Positions 1 to 5,423 of a stretch of DNA of 5,423 bases are shown here, in pieces. This DNA comes from Micrococcaceae bacterium UBA4005 (GTDB taxonomy: Bacteria > Actinomycetota > Actinomycetes > Actinomycetales > Micrococcaceae). The translations under genes were made by a program, and so were the position numbers. The stretch is taken from positions 323 to 5,745 of the forward strand of contig DGBL01000079.1 of assembly GCA_002384315.1 (NCBI GenBank), in the 5' to 3' direction. The notes beneath the pieces were generated by a model, which saw only the letters and a list, made by a program, of their open reading frames with translations, did no database searches and was not told where the DNA came from. Each line of letters opens with the position of its first letter. Within the stretch, counting starts at the first letter, position 1.

Positions 1-90
1 TCGGTGAAGAGTCATGAGAGTTATCCGTTCGACACCGGTGATTTTACCGCGCCCGTTATGGGGCCATTCGCCCTGAATTATGATATATAA
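1..90 (+). CDS. Possible C-terminal tail of an upstream gene (partial)
   Basis: Frame 1 is open from the left edge to a TAA at 88-90, giving 29 residues ending in ...GPFALNYDI. The other two forward frames close within the first 15 bases or so. Its direction matches the following genes, and it would end 82 bases before metK. The stretch is too short to assign to a family, and its third-position G/C bias is weaker than in the genes downstream. The stop codon lies inside the AT-rich dyad at 81-95, which could equally mean the frame is open by chance. I do not recognise the peptide. Confidence 0.25.
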   Translation, partial: SVKSHESYPFDTGDFTAPVMGPFALNYDI

Positions 91-95
91 TATCA
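81..95 (+). promoter_or_regulatory. AT-rich dyad with a TATAAT box upstream of metK
   Basis: TGATAT-ATA-ATATCA is a perfect 6-bp inverted repeat around a 3-base centre. It contains an exact TATAAT (86-91), 81 bases before the metK start. In otherwise GC-rich DNA this is a good candidate for a -10 element, an operator, or both. The hexamer 17 bases upstream (GCCATT, 63-68) is a poor -35, so any promoter here may need an activator or an alternative sigma factor. Related AT-rich sequences occur at 1455-1467 and 4914-4925. Confidence 0.4.
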
Positions 96-172
96 CTTAT
101 GCCTTATGGGTAGGCTGCCGCCCGCATTCGCTGTGCAGTCTGGGTGGTTGACGAGCGGAGAGGTGTGGACCC

Positions 173-1387
173 ATGGTTTCAGCGCGAACAGATTTGAGCG
201 CTCTGCGTCTTTTCGCCTCGGAATCCGTCACCGAGGGGCATCCGGACAAAATCTGCGACCAGATCAGCGACGCCATCCTCGATGCCCTGCTCACGGCGGA
301 TCCCGAAGCCCGCGCCGCCGTCGAGACACTCGTCACCACGGGACTGGTCCACGTGGCGGGAGAGGTTGCGACCAGTTCATACGTGGAGATCCCCAGTATT
401 GTCCGTGCGACCCTGCTCGGGATCGGTTACGATTCCTCTGCCAACGGCTTCGACGGAGCCACCTGCGGAGTATCTGTGTCCGTCGGCAGCCAGTCACAGG
501 AGATCTATTCCGGGGTTTTCACCTCCCTGGAGCTGCGCGAAGGGCGGGCGAAAGATCCGCTGGACGCCCAGGGCGCAGGAGACCAAGGCATCATGTTTGG
601 CTACGCCACCGATGAAACAGCCGTCTTCATGCCCGCCCCGATATTGCTGGCGCACCAGTTGTCCGAACAGCTCGCCGTCGCGCGCAAAAGCGGCGTCCTG
701 CCGTTCCTTCGGCCTGATGGAAAAACGCAGGTCACCATCGGCTATGACGGGGCAGCGCCCGTCTCGATTGACTCGGTGGTGGTGTCCACGCAGCACGAAG
801 CCGGGGTCCGCCGCCAGGATCTGCAGGAAGGGTTGATGGCCTCAGTTGTAGGTCCCATCCTTGAGTCGTCGGGACTGGACCTTTCCGCAGTGCGCTACCT
901 CATTAATCCGGGCGGATCCTTCGAGGTCGGCGGGCCGGTGGGCGATACCGGTCTGACCGGACGCAAGATTATCGTTGACACCTATGGGGGGATGGCCCGG
1001 CACGGTGGCGGTGCTTTCAGTGGTAAGGATCCCTCAAAGGTGGACCGTTCCGCCGCCTACGCCATGCGATGGGTGGCCAAGAATGTGGTGGCGGCCGGGC
1101 TTGCCCGCCGGGCGGAAGTGCAGGTTGCTTACGCCATCGGAGTGGCTGCGCCGGTGGGAATTTACGTGGAGACCTTCGGCACGGAAGCAGTGGATCCCCG
1201 GAAGATCGGCCGGGCCATTGAGGAAGTCTTCGATCTTCGCCCGCTCGCCATCATCAACGCCTTGGACCTCAAGCGTCCGATCTACCAGAAAACCGCGGCC
1301 TACGGGCATTTTGGACGGGAGGGTGAAGGGTTCGGGTGGGAACGACTCGATCGGGTCGATAGCTTGCGGGCCTACTTTGGCGCATAG
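173..1387 (+). CDS. metK: S-adenosylmethionine synthetase (methionine adenosyltransferase)
   Basis: This cytoplasmic enzyme makes S-adenosylmethionine from methionine and ATP, releasing phosphate and diphosphate. The protein has 404 residues, the normal full length. Family hallmarks are all present: EGHPDK (21-26) with the ATP-binding His23 and Asp25, the signature GAGDQG (134-139), DGKTQV with Lys184, GDTGLTGRK (257-265) with Asp258, Arg264 and Lys265, and the glycine-rich [16 protein letters not shown] (278-293) with Lys285, Lys289 and Asp291. By comparison with the E. coli enzyme, these cover the substrate and metal ligands, so it should be active. The start at 173 has a good Shine-Dalgarno (GGAGAGG, 157-163) 9 bases upstream. 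The next genes are transport and catabolic genes rather than the coaBC/priA-type neighbours that I recall for housekeeping actinobacterial copies. This suggests a second, pathway-linked copy, but the rest of the genome is not visible. The product assignment is very secure; the accessory role is inference. Confidence 0.97.
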   Translation: MVSARTDLSALRLFASESVTEGHPDKICDQISDAILDALLTADPEARAAVETLVTTGLVHVAGEVATSSYVEIPSIVRATLLGIGYDSSANGFDGATCGVSVSVGSQSQEIYSGVFTSLELREGRAKDPLDAQGAGDQGIMFGYATDETAVFMPAPILLAHQLSEQLAVARKSGVLPFLRPDGKTQVTIGYDGAAPVSIDSVVVSTQHEAGVRRQDLQEGLMASVVGPILESSGLDLSAVRYLINPGGSFEVGGPVGDTGLTGRKIIVDTYGGMARHGGGAFSGKDPSKVDRSAAYAMRWVAKNVVAAGLARRAEVQVAYAIGVAAPVGIYVETFGTEAVDPRKIGRAIEEVFDLRPLAIINALDLKRPIYQKTAAYGHFGREGEGFGWERLDRVDSLRAYFGA

Positions 1388-1439
1388 CCAGCGGGGAGTC
1401 TCGCCGTAAAGACACATCTTTTATTTTATCGAAAAAGTC

Positions 1440-1465
1440 TTGACATTGAAGATCGATTATATAAA
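1440..1465 (+). promoter_or_regulatory. Promoter-like region upstream of the MFS transporter operon
   Basis: An exact TTGACA (1440-1445) is followed by TATAAA (1460-1465), a 5/6 match to TATAAT. The spacer is 14 bases, shorter than the usual 16-18, so the pair may not be the true one; TCTTGA at 1438-1443 gives a 16-base spacer but a poorer -35. The overlapping dyads AAGAT-N11-ATCTT (1449-1469) and GATT-N5-AATC (1455-1467) would place a regulator directly on the -10 region. The site lies about 90 bases before the MFS start. It fits independent, regulated transcription of the operon. Confidence 0.5.
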
Positions 1466-1472
1466 TCTTAAC

Positions 1473-1496
1473 CCAGCCTGCATCGACGCTGGCTGG
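1473..1496 (+). repeat. Inverted repeat (hairpin) in the leader of the MFS gene
   Basis: CCAGCC (1473-1478) is complementary to GGCTGG (1491-1496) around a 12-base loop. An alternative pairing, CCAGC with GCTGG (1488-1492), gives a 10-base loop. It lies just downstream of the putative -10, so it would be near the 5' end of the mRNA. No T-tract follows, so it is not an intrinsic terminator. It could be an operator half-site pair, an mRNA-stabilising hairpin, or chance. Confidence 0.3.
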
Positions 1497-1556
1497 ACCC
1501 GCTGTTTCATCGCCGAGACCGCGGAGATTCTCATTTCAGAGTGAGTTGGATACCCG

Positions 1557-3017
1557 ATGATCACGAACACTGATAGTGAAAACGAACGTATGGCAGCGGA
1601 AGTCCGCGCCCGGCTTGACCGCCTACCCTCCAGTAGATTCGCTTGGAAACTTTTGCTGCTCCTGCTACCTGTGTGGGTACTGGAGTCCTACGACATCGGC
1701 ACCATCGGAACCACTCTCGCGGTGGTCAAATCGGTCTGGGAGCCGAGCGGATTCGAAGTCGGCGCACTGGCCATCTCCTCGACGCTTGCCATCGCCCTGG
1801 GCCTCGTACCTTCCGGCAGGCTCGTGGACAGGGTCGGGCGACGCAAGGTTTTACTTGGCGGTGTCATCTGGTTTACCGTCTTCACCGCCGCGGCGGGCCT
1901 GGCCCCGAACATCTGGATACTCATCCTGTTGCGCTTCCTGGCAGGACTCGCGTTGGGTGCGGTTTTCCCTTTGCCATACGTCTACCTCGCCGAATTCATG
2001 TCGCCAGGACTTCGCGCCAGGTTCGTCGGCTATCTCAATGGCGTACTGACGGCTGCATACATCATCCCGCCCGTCACTGCCATTTTTCTCCTCAACAACG
2101 TCGACGAGGAGATCGCCTGGAGGTTGCTGCACATCTTCTCCGTCGTCGGGCTCCTTTACGCCGTCGCGGTCTTCAAATTCCTGCCCGAGTCTCCGCGCTG
2201 GCTGGCGTGCCAGGGCCGCGGCGCCGATGCACTCGCGTTGATTGCCCGCATCGAGCGGTCTGTCGAAGCTGGTGGGGGGACCCTCCCGCCGGTCGAGTTG
2301 GCGCAGGTCGAACCGGGAGCTGGTGCCGGGTCCGGGTCGAATGGACGCCGGCCCGCGCTGGATATCTTCCGGCCCCCGCTGCTGCGCAGAACGATTGTCG
2401 TATGGCTCATGTTTTTCGGCACGCTCCCCCTGTTCTACGTTGTCCTTGCCTTTGCACCCACCCTGATGGTCGAAAGTGGATACGCGCTGACCAATTCATT
2501 GGCGTTCGTCGCCGGGCTGCAGCTCACCGGAGGCCTGGGCGGACTCGTCCAGGGGTACTTGAGCGATCGATTTGGCCGGCGCCCCCTAGTGGCAGGCTAT
2601 GGCGCCTTGTCGATTGTGGGACTCAGCCTGCTGGCAACCGGAGATTCGCTGGTCATGCTCCTCGTTGCCGGGGCGTTGGTCGGCTTCTTCGGCCTAGGGA
2701 TCTTCCCGGTGGCGAAGCTCTACATCGCCGAGCAGTATCCGGTGGAACTGCGTGGGGTCGGTACCAGCAGTACCGAAGCGTTCGGGAGGTTGTTCGGCGG
2801 GGTGATTTTTGCCTACCTCGTCCCCTTCATTGCAGAAGCCGTGGGCACCTCCGGTGTTATCTGGACGGTGTGCGTGCTGACAGGTATGACGACGGTGCTT
2901 CCGATCCTGCTCTTCGGCCGCGAAACAAAAGGGATCGACATTGATGATCAGGCGATGAACGCCCGTACCCTGCCCCGCGCAGGATCCATCCCGGCAGCCA
3001 CTGCCGATTCGAACTAA
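1557..3017 (+). CDS. Major facilitator superfamily transporter, sugar-porter-like
   Basis: This is an inner-membrane secondary transporter of 486 residues, with about twelve hydrophobic segments in two halves split by a hydrophilic loop (about 215-275). The loop contains a Gly/Ser-rich stretch (GAGAGSGSNG, 253-262). Diagnostic motifs are GRLVDRVGRRK (87-97) in loop 2-3, its repeat YLSDRFGRRP (334-343) in loop 8-9, PESPRWL (210-216) after helix 6 and ETKGID (456-461) after helix 12. The last two are sugar-porter signatures. An acidic residue in helix 1 (ESYDIGTIG, Asp46) recalls porters of aromatic and other organic acids, so the substrate need not be a sugar. The start at 1557 has only a weak GGA (1548-1550) upstream. 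An ATG at 1590 is in frame but has no better ribosome site. The gene leads a tight set with two hydrolases, so uptake of their substrate is the likely role. Family certain, substrate unknown. Confidence 0.9.
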   Translation: MITNTDSENERMAAEVRARLDRLPSSRFAWKLLLLLLPVWVLESYDIGTIGTTLAVVKSVWEPSGFEVGALAISSTLAIALGLVPSGRLVDRVGRRKVLLGGVIWFTVFTAAAGLAPNIWILILLRFLAGLALGAVFPLPYVYLAEFMSPGLRARFVGYLNGVLTAAYIIPPVTAIFLLNNVDEEIAWRLLHIFSVVGLLYAVAVFKFLPESPRWLACQGRGADALALIARIERSVEAGGGTLPPVELAQVEPGAGAGSGSNGRRPALDIFRPPLLRRTIVVWLMFFGTLPLFYVVLAFAPTLMVESGYALTNSLAFVAGLQLTGGLGGLVQGYLSDRFGRRPLVAGYGALSIVGLSLLATGDSLVMLLVAGALVGFFGLGIFPVAKLYIAEQYPVELRGVGTSSTEAFGRLFGGVIFAYLVPFIAEAVGTSGVIWTVCVLTGMTTVLPILLFGRETKGIDIDDQAMNARTLPRAGSIPAATADSN

Positions 3018-3053
3018 AACCTGCAGAGAAAAACCAACCCACAGAGGAGAATC

Positions 3054-3908
3054 ATGAGGATTCCGGTTGCCGCACTCCAGATGGGGCCATGCTCCGAGGA
3101 CAGGGAGGCGAACGTCGCGCGAGGCATTGCGCTGATCAAGGAAGCCGCACGCCAGGGGGCCCGGGTGGTGGTACTGCCGGAAATGTTCAATACGATTTTC
3201 TTCGCCGTGGAGGTGATGGAGGACTTCGACCACTTTTTCGAGACGGTTCCCGGACCGACGTCGGACCAGCTGGGTGCGGTTGCACGGGAGTACGGCATTA
3301 CTGTCATCGCAGGGATCTCGGAGAAATCTGTGGCTGGCCGTTATTACAACAGTGTGGTCGTCATCGGTTCCGACGGAGAAATTTCCGGCACTTACCGCAA
3401 AACCCATCTGCCGCTGATTATTTCCCCGCCCGAGCGGGTTACCTATGAACGGTCCTACTTCAGTCCGGGTGATCTCGGCCTGCCGGTCTTCGAGGTCGAC
3501 GGCCTGAAGATCGGTGTGCTGATTTGTTATGACCGCCATTTTCCCGAGGCCTTCCGCACCCTGGCCGACAGGGGCGCGGATTTCATTGTCGTTCCGACCG
3601 GCGCGCGGACCTGGTGTGCGTCCTGGCGGTCCGGAATCTGGGAATGCCTGCTGCGGACCCGGGCCTATGAGAATGGCGTGTTCATCGTCGCAGCGAACCG
3701 GGCAGGGGTGGAGCGCGGGACTGCCTACCTGGGGGACAGCATGGTCGTTTCCCCGACGGGCGGGACGATCCTGGCCCGAGCTGAGCAGGATTCGTTGGAT
3801 GCGGTAGTGCTTGCGGAGTGCGACCTGGACGAGCTCACCTCGTTCAGGGCCACTGTACCGTTCCGTCGCGACCTGCGGCCTGAAATCTACTCACGACCCA
3901 CGAATTGA
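3054..3908 (+). CDS. Carbon-nitrogen hydrolase of the nitrilase superfamily (N-carbamoyl/amide hydrolase-like)
   Basis: This is a 284-residue soluble amidohydrolase, typical length for the single-domain family. The Glu-Lys-Cys triad is complete: Glu43 in LPEMFN, Lys116 in YRKTHLP and Cys158 in VLICYDRHFPE. The auxiliary glutamate is probably Glu132, just before YFSPGD (135-140). CYDRHFPE and the YFSPGD segment resemble beta-ureidopropionases and N-carbamoylputrescine amidases more than true nitrilases. Hydrolysis of an N-carbamoyl or simple amide group, releasing ammonia (and CO2 if a carbamoyl), is therefore the best guess. The start is fixed by AGAGGAG (3043-3049), 36 bases after the transporter stop. 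The next gene begins 7 bases after this stop, which suggests co-translation and a shared pathway. No signal peptide is visible. Family certain; exact substrate not determinable. Confidence 0.92.
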   Translation: MRIPVAALQMGPCSEDREANVARGIALIKEAARQGARVVVLPEMFNTIFFAVEVMEDFDHFFETVPGPTSDQLGAVAREYGITVIAGISEKSVAGRYYNSVVVIGSDGEISGTYRKTHLPLIISPPERVTYERSYFSPGDLGLPVFEVDGLKIGVLICYDRHFPEAFRTLADRGADFIVVPTGARTWCASWRSGIWECLLRTRAYENGVFIVAANRAGVERGTAYLGDSMVVSPTGGTILARAEQDSLDAVVLAECDLDELTSFRATVPFRRDLRPEIYSRPTN

Positions 3909-3910
3909 GG
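3907..3910 (+). promoter_or_regulatory. Ribosome binding site setting the PuuE-like gene start
   Basis: GAGG overlaps the TGA stop of the upstream hydrolase (3906-3908) and sits 5 bases before the ATG at 3916. This arrangement favours translational coupling. It supports 3916 over the in-frame ATG at 3811, which lies inside the upstream gene. Confidence 0.65.
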
Positions 3911-3915
3911 ACGAG

Positions 3916-4839
3916 ATGCCAGAGACCTATCCCAGTCGGGATTTTATCGGATATGGAACCCAGCCACCCATCTGCCACTGGCCGAACGGAGCCACCCTGG
4001 CCGTCAGCATAGGCATCAACTATGAAGAAGGCGCGGAAAACTTCCTGCCTGATAACGGGTTGCGGGAGTCTGTCGGTGAGGTAGGCAGCAGCGTCGGCGC
4101 CGACCAGCGTGATGTCTGGAACGAGTCCTTCTTCGAATACGGAAGCAGGGTCGGGGTGTGGCGCCTGCTGCGGTTGATGGCCAAATATGAGATTCCCGCA
4201 ACGTTCTTCCTCTCCGCACTGGCAGGGGAGCGGAACCCTGCCGTAGCCTCGGCGATCGTCAAGGAAGGCCACGAGGCGTCCGGGCATGGGTACCGCTGGC
4301 GGGAGTACCACGAGCTCACAGCGGAAGAGCGCCGGGAGGACATCCGTCGGTGCGTTGAATCGATCGGCCGGCTGACAGGGGAAACTCCCGTCGGCTGGCT
4401 CAACAGGTACGCGCCCACCCCCGATACGCGAGCGCTGCTCATGGAAGCGGGAAACTTCCTGTACGACAACAATGCCTACAATGACGACATTCCCTACTAT
4501 TCGCTCGTGGGAACCGCGCGAACTCCGTTCCTAGTGCTGCCCTACTCGATGGAACTCAACGATGCCAGAGCCTGGCGTGGTGCGATGCTCAGCCCTACCG
4601 AGTACGAGGACTTTCTGTGCCGGGCGTTCGATCAGCTCTACGCAGACAGCATGGAGGTGGCCCCGCGCATGATGTCCGTCGGACTGCACTGCCGTATTTC
4701 GGGCACGCCCGGGCGAACGTCGGCGGTGGAGAATTTTCTGCGCCACGCCCAAGGGCACGACGGCGTGTGGTTCGCCCGGCGCGATCAGATCGCGCGCTGG
4801 TGGCTAGAGAAAATGCCGCCACCGCTATCCGAGTCCTAG
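3916..4839 (+). CDS. PuuE-like hydrolase of the polysaccharide deacetylase (CE4) superfamily
   Basis: The protein has 307 residues from the ATG at 3916. The reading frame extends back to 3811, but those extra residues overlap the upstream gene and do not look like the family. The N-terminus RDFIGYGTQPP (8-18) is where allantoinase PuuE-type proteins normally begin. Other family marks are NYEEGAEN (35-42), EYGSRVGVWRL (74-84), GHEASGHGYRW (118-128), FLYDNNAYNDDIPYY (181-195) and LHCRISGTPGR (257-267). PuuE-type enzymes open cyclic ureides or related C-N bonds and have lost the classical CE4 metal site. Here too, the position expected for the second metal histidine is Trp128. There is no signal peptide, which argues against a cell-wall deacetylase. 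SGHGYRW and GWLNRYAPTPDTR (160-172) differ from the allantoinase sequences I remember, so a different cyclic amide, imide or N-acyl substrate is likely. It probably acts with the C-N hydrolase encoded just upstream. The alternative is allantoinase proper. Confidence 0.85.
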   Translation: MPETYPSRDFIGYGTQPPICHWPNGATLAVSIGINYEEGAENFLPDNGLRESVGEVGSSVGADQRDVWNESFFEYGSRVGVWRLLRLMAKYEIPATFFLSALAGERNPAVASAIVKEGHEASGHGYRWREYHELTAEERREDIRRCVESIGRLTGETPVGWLNRYAPTPDTRALLMEAGNFLYDNNAYNDDIPYYSLVGTARTPFLVLPYSMELNDARAWRGAMLSPTEYEDFLCRAFDQLYADSMEVAPRMMSVGLHCRISGTPGRTSAVENFLRHAQGHDGVWFARRDQIARWWLEKMPPPLSES

Positions 4840-4899
4840 GAGACATCCCACCCTGGCTGGCCGGAAAAGTACCTCATGGCAAAGCTTTTCATTAAAGCA

Positions 4900-4927
4900 T
4901 TGCATAGAACATGAAATATATTATACA
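4900..4927 (+). promoter_or_regulatory. Promoter-like AT-rich region upstream of the crotonase gene
   Basis: The 120-base gap (4840-4959) between the PuuE-like gene and the crotonase is clearly AT-rich in its second half. TTGCAT (4900-4905) and TATACA (4922-4927), 16 bases apart, form a weak -35/-10 pair. TATTAT (4919-4924) is an overlapping alternative. The perfect 8-bp palindrome AATATATT (4915-4922) and the sequence ATTATA resemble the motifs upstream of metK and the MFS gene. No convincing terminator precedes it, so read-through from the upstream operon is also possible. Confidence 0.35.
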
Positions 4928-4930
4928 GTT

Positions 4931-4940
4931 CAAGTACTTG
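4931..4940 (+). promoter_or_regulatory. Perfect 10-bp palindrome, candidate operator
   Basis: CAAGTACTTG reads the same on both strands. It lies between the putative -10 region and the ribosome binding site of the crotonase gene, where a bound repressor would block transcription. No other copy was noticed in the window, and the cognate regulator is not present here. Confidence 0.4.
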
Positions 4941-4943
4941 TTC

Positions 4944-4951
4944 GAGAGAGG
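4944..4951 (+). promoter_or_regulatory. Ribosome binding site setting the crotonase start
   Basis: GAGAGAGG ends 8 bases before the ATG at 4960. A nearer ATG at 4955 is followed by CAA TGA and so closes after two codons. The spacing and reading frame favour 4960. Confidence 0.7.
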
Positions 4952-4959
4952 AAAATGCA

Positions 4960-5423
4960 ATGAGTGAAGCAATCAAGCTTGAGGTCGAAGACCACATCGC
5001 GCGGGTTACGCTGGCCCGGCCGGAGAAGATGAACTCCATCAATCGGGCCCTCCGGCAGGAACTTTGGGACGCCTACCAAGCCATCAAGGCGGATACGGAC
5101 ATCTGGGCCGTGGTATTGACCGGAGAGGGCAAAGCGTTTTGCGCAGGGAAGGACCTGCTCGAACAGCCGAGTCCGGAGGACGAGACAATTCCTTCCAATG
5201 ACGACATCTACTTGCTTCAGCGGCACCTGTACAAGCCCATCATCGTTGCAATCAACGGTGCCTGCCTCGCCCAGGGAGCCGGGTTCGCGTTGCTTTCGGA
5301 TATCCGCATCATGTCCGAGCGGGCCACCTTCGGCTGGCCCCAAGTACGCCGGGGCATCAGCTCGGTCAGCGGCCCGACCCTCTTCGCCCGCGAAGTCCCA
5401 TTGGCGCAGGCCGCGAAGTACAT
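4960..5423 (+). CDS. Enoyl-CoA hydratase/isomerase (crotonase) family protein, 3' end missing
   Basis: The first 154 codons are visible and the gene runs off the right edge; the family is usually about 250-270 residues. The N-terminus matches crotonases: VTLARPEKMNSIN (16-28), then the oxyanion-hole segment FCAGKDL (60-66), with Ala62 expected to bind the thioester carbonyl. A second core motif follows, INGACLAQGAGFALLSDI (98-115), then ATFGWPQVRRGI (122-133). Members bind acyl-CoA and perform hydration, isomerisation, dehalogenation, decarboxylation or C-C hydrolysis. Aligned by eye to rat enoyl-CoA hydratase, the two catalytic glutamates (Glu144 and Glu164) fall on Gly108 and Gln128, so simple hydratase activity is doubtful. 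The gene has its own promoter-like region and ribosome site but shares direction with the upstream operon. A degradative CoA-dependent step in the same pathway is plausible. The fold is secure; the reaction is unknown. Confidence 0.9.
   Translation, partial: MSEAIKLEVEDHIARVTLARPEKMNSINRALRQELWDAYQAIKADTDIWAVVLTGEGKAFCAGKDLLEQPSPEDETIPSNDDIYLLQRHLYKPIIVAINGACLAQGAGFALLSDIRIMSERATFGWPQVRRGISSVSGPTLFAREVPLAQAAKY

Noticed and set aside
96..172. SAM-sensing riboswitch in the metK leader
   Set aside because: The leader after the putative -10 is only about 80 bases, and I could not find conserved SAM riboswitch helices or core sequences.
1408..1429. Terminator after metK: AAAGA-CACA-TCTTT hairpin followed by TATTTTAT
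   Set aside because: The stem is only 5 bp and mostly A-T, and the T-run is interrupted, so it is too weak to call as an intrinsic terminator.
1524..1532. GAGA-T-TCTC inverted repeat before the MFS start
   Set aside because: A 4-bp stem with a 1-base centre is common by chance and cannot form a stable hairpin.
1643..2944. 433-codon + strand frame inside the MFS gene
   Set aside because: It is rich in Arg, Pro and His with no membrane pattern. The overlapping frame is an unmistakable MFS transporter.
2694..3539. 281-codon open frame on the minus strand
   Set aside because: It crosses the end of the MFS gene and most of the C-N hydrolase gene, both of which have clear family motifs. The translation resembles no protein family and is a typical antisense shadow in GC-rich DNA.
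3811..3915. N-terminal extension of the PuuE-like gene from the ATG at 3811
   Set aside because: It lies within the C-N hydrolase gene in another frame, its residues do not resemble the family, and 3916 has a ribosome site followed by the family's usual N-terminus.
4876..4914. 12-codon frame (MAKLFIKALHRT) in the gap before the crotonase, as a leader peptide
   Set aside because: No well-spaced ribosome site and no attenuator-like hairpins follow it. A frame this short is expected by chance.

Overview
The window reads as high-GC bacterial DNA, most probably from an actinobacterium of the Arthrobacter/Micrococcales kind. The codons are G/C-rich at third positions, the MetK closely resembles the actinobacterial form as I remember it, and short AT-rich islands occur only between genes. 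The taxon is an inference; no rRNA or other marker is present.

Layout: all recognisable genes lie on the + strand. Positions 1-172 hold a possible C-terminal tail of an upstream gene (stop at 88-90) and an AT-rich dyad containing TATAAT. Then comes a complete S-adenosylmethionine synthetase gene (metK, 173-1387). A 169-base gap with a promoter-like TTGACA/TATAAA region and a GC-rich hairpin leads to a tight three-gene set. This set is an MFS transporter (1557-3017), a nitrilase-superfamily C-N hydrolase (3054-3908) and a PuuE-like member of the polysaccharide deacetylase superfamily (3916-4839). The gaps inside the set are 36 and 7 bases, so it is very likely one operon. A 120-base AT-rich gap with a promoter-like region and a perfect 10-bp palindrome precedes a crotonase-fold gene (4960 onward) that runs off the right edge.

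How they may work together (inference): the transporter would import an organic, probably N-containing solute. The PuuE-like hydrolase and the C-N hydrolase would cleave two C-N bonds in sequence, as in ring opening of a cyclic amide or ureide followed by carbamoyl or amide hydrolysis. The crotonase would act on a CoA-thioester derived from the carbon skeleton. The metK copy is not beside the genes I would expect around a housekeeping copy. It may be an accessory copy serving a methyl-group or one-carbon step of the pathway. The substrate cannot be read from the sequence.

The best leads are the coupled PuuE-like/C-N hydrolase pair with a divergent pocket, a crotonase that appears to lack both classical hydratase glutamates, metK in a catabolic setting, and related AT-rich motifs before three of the transcription units. 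No RNA genes, CRISPR arrays, insertion sequences or integration sites were seen.
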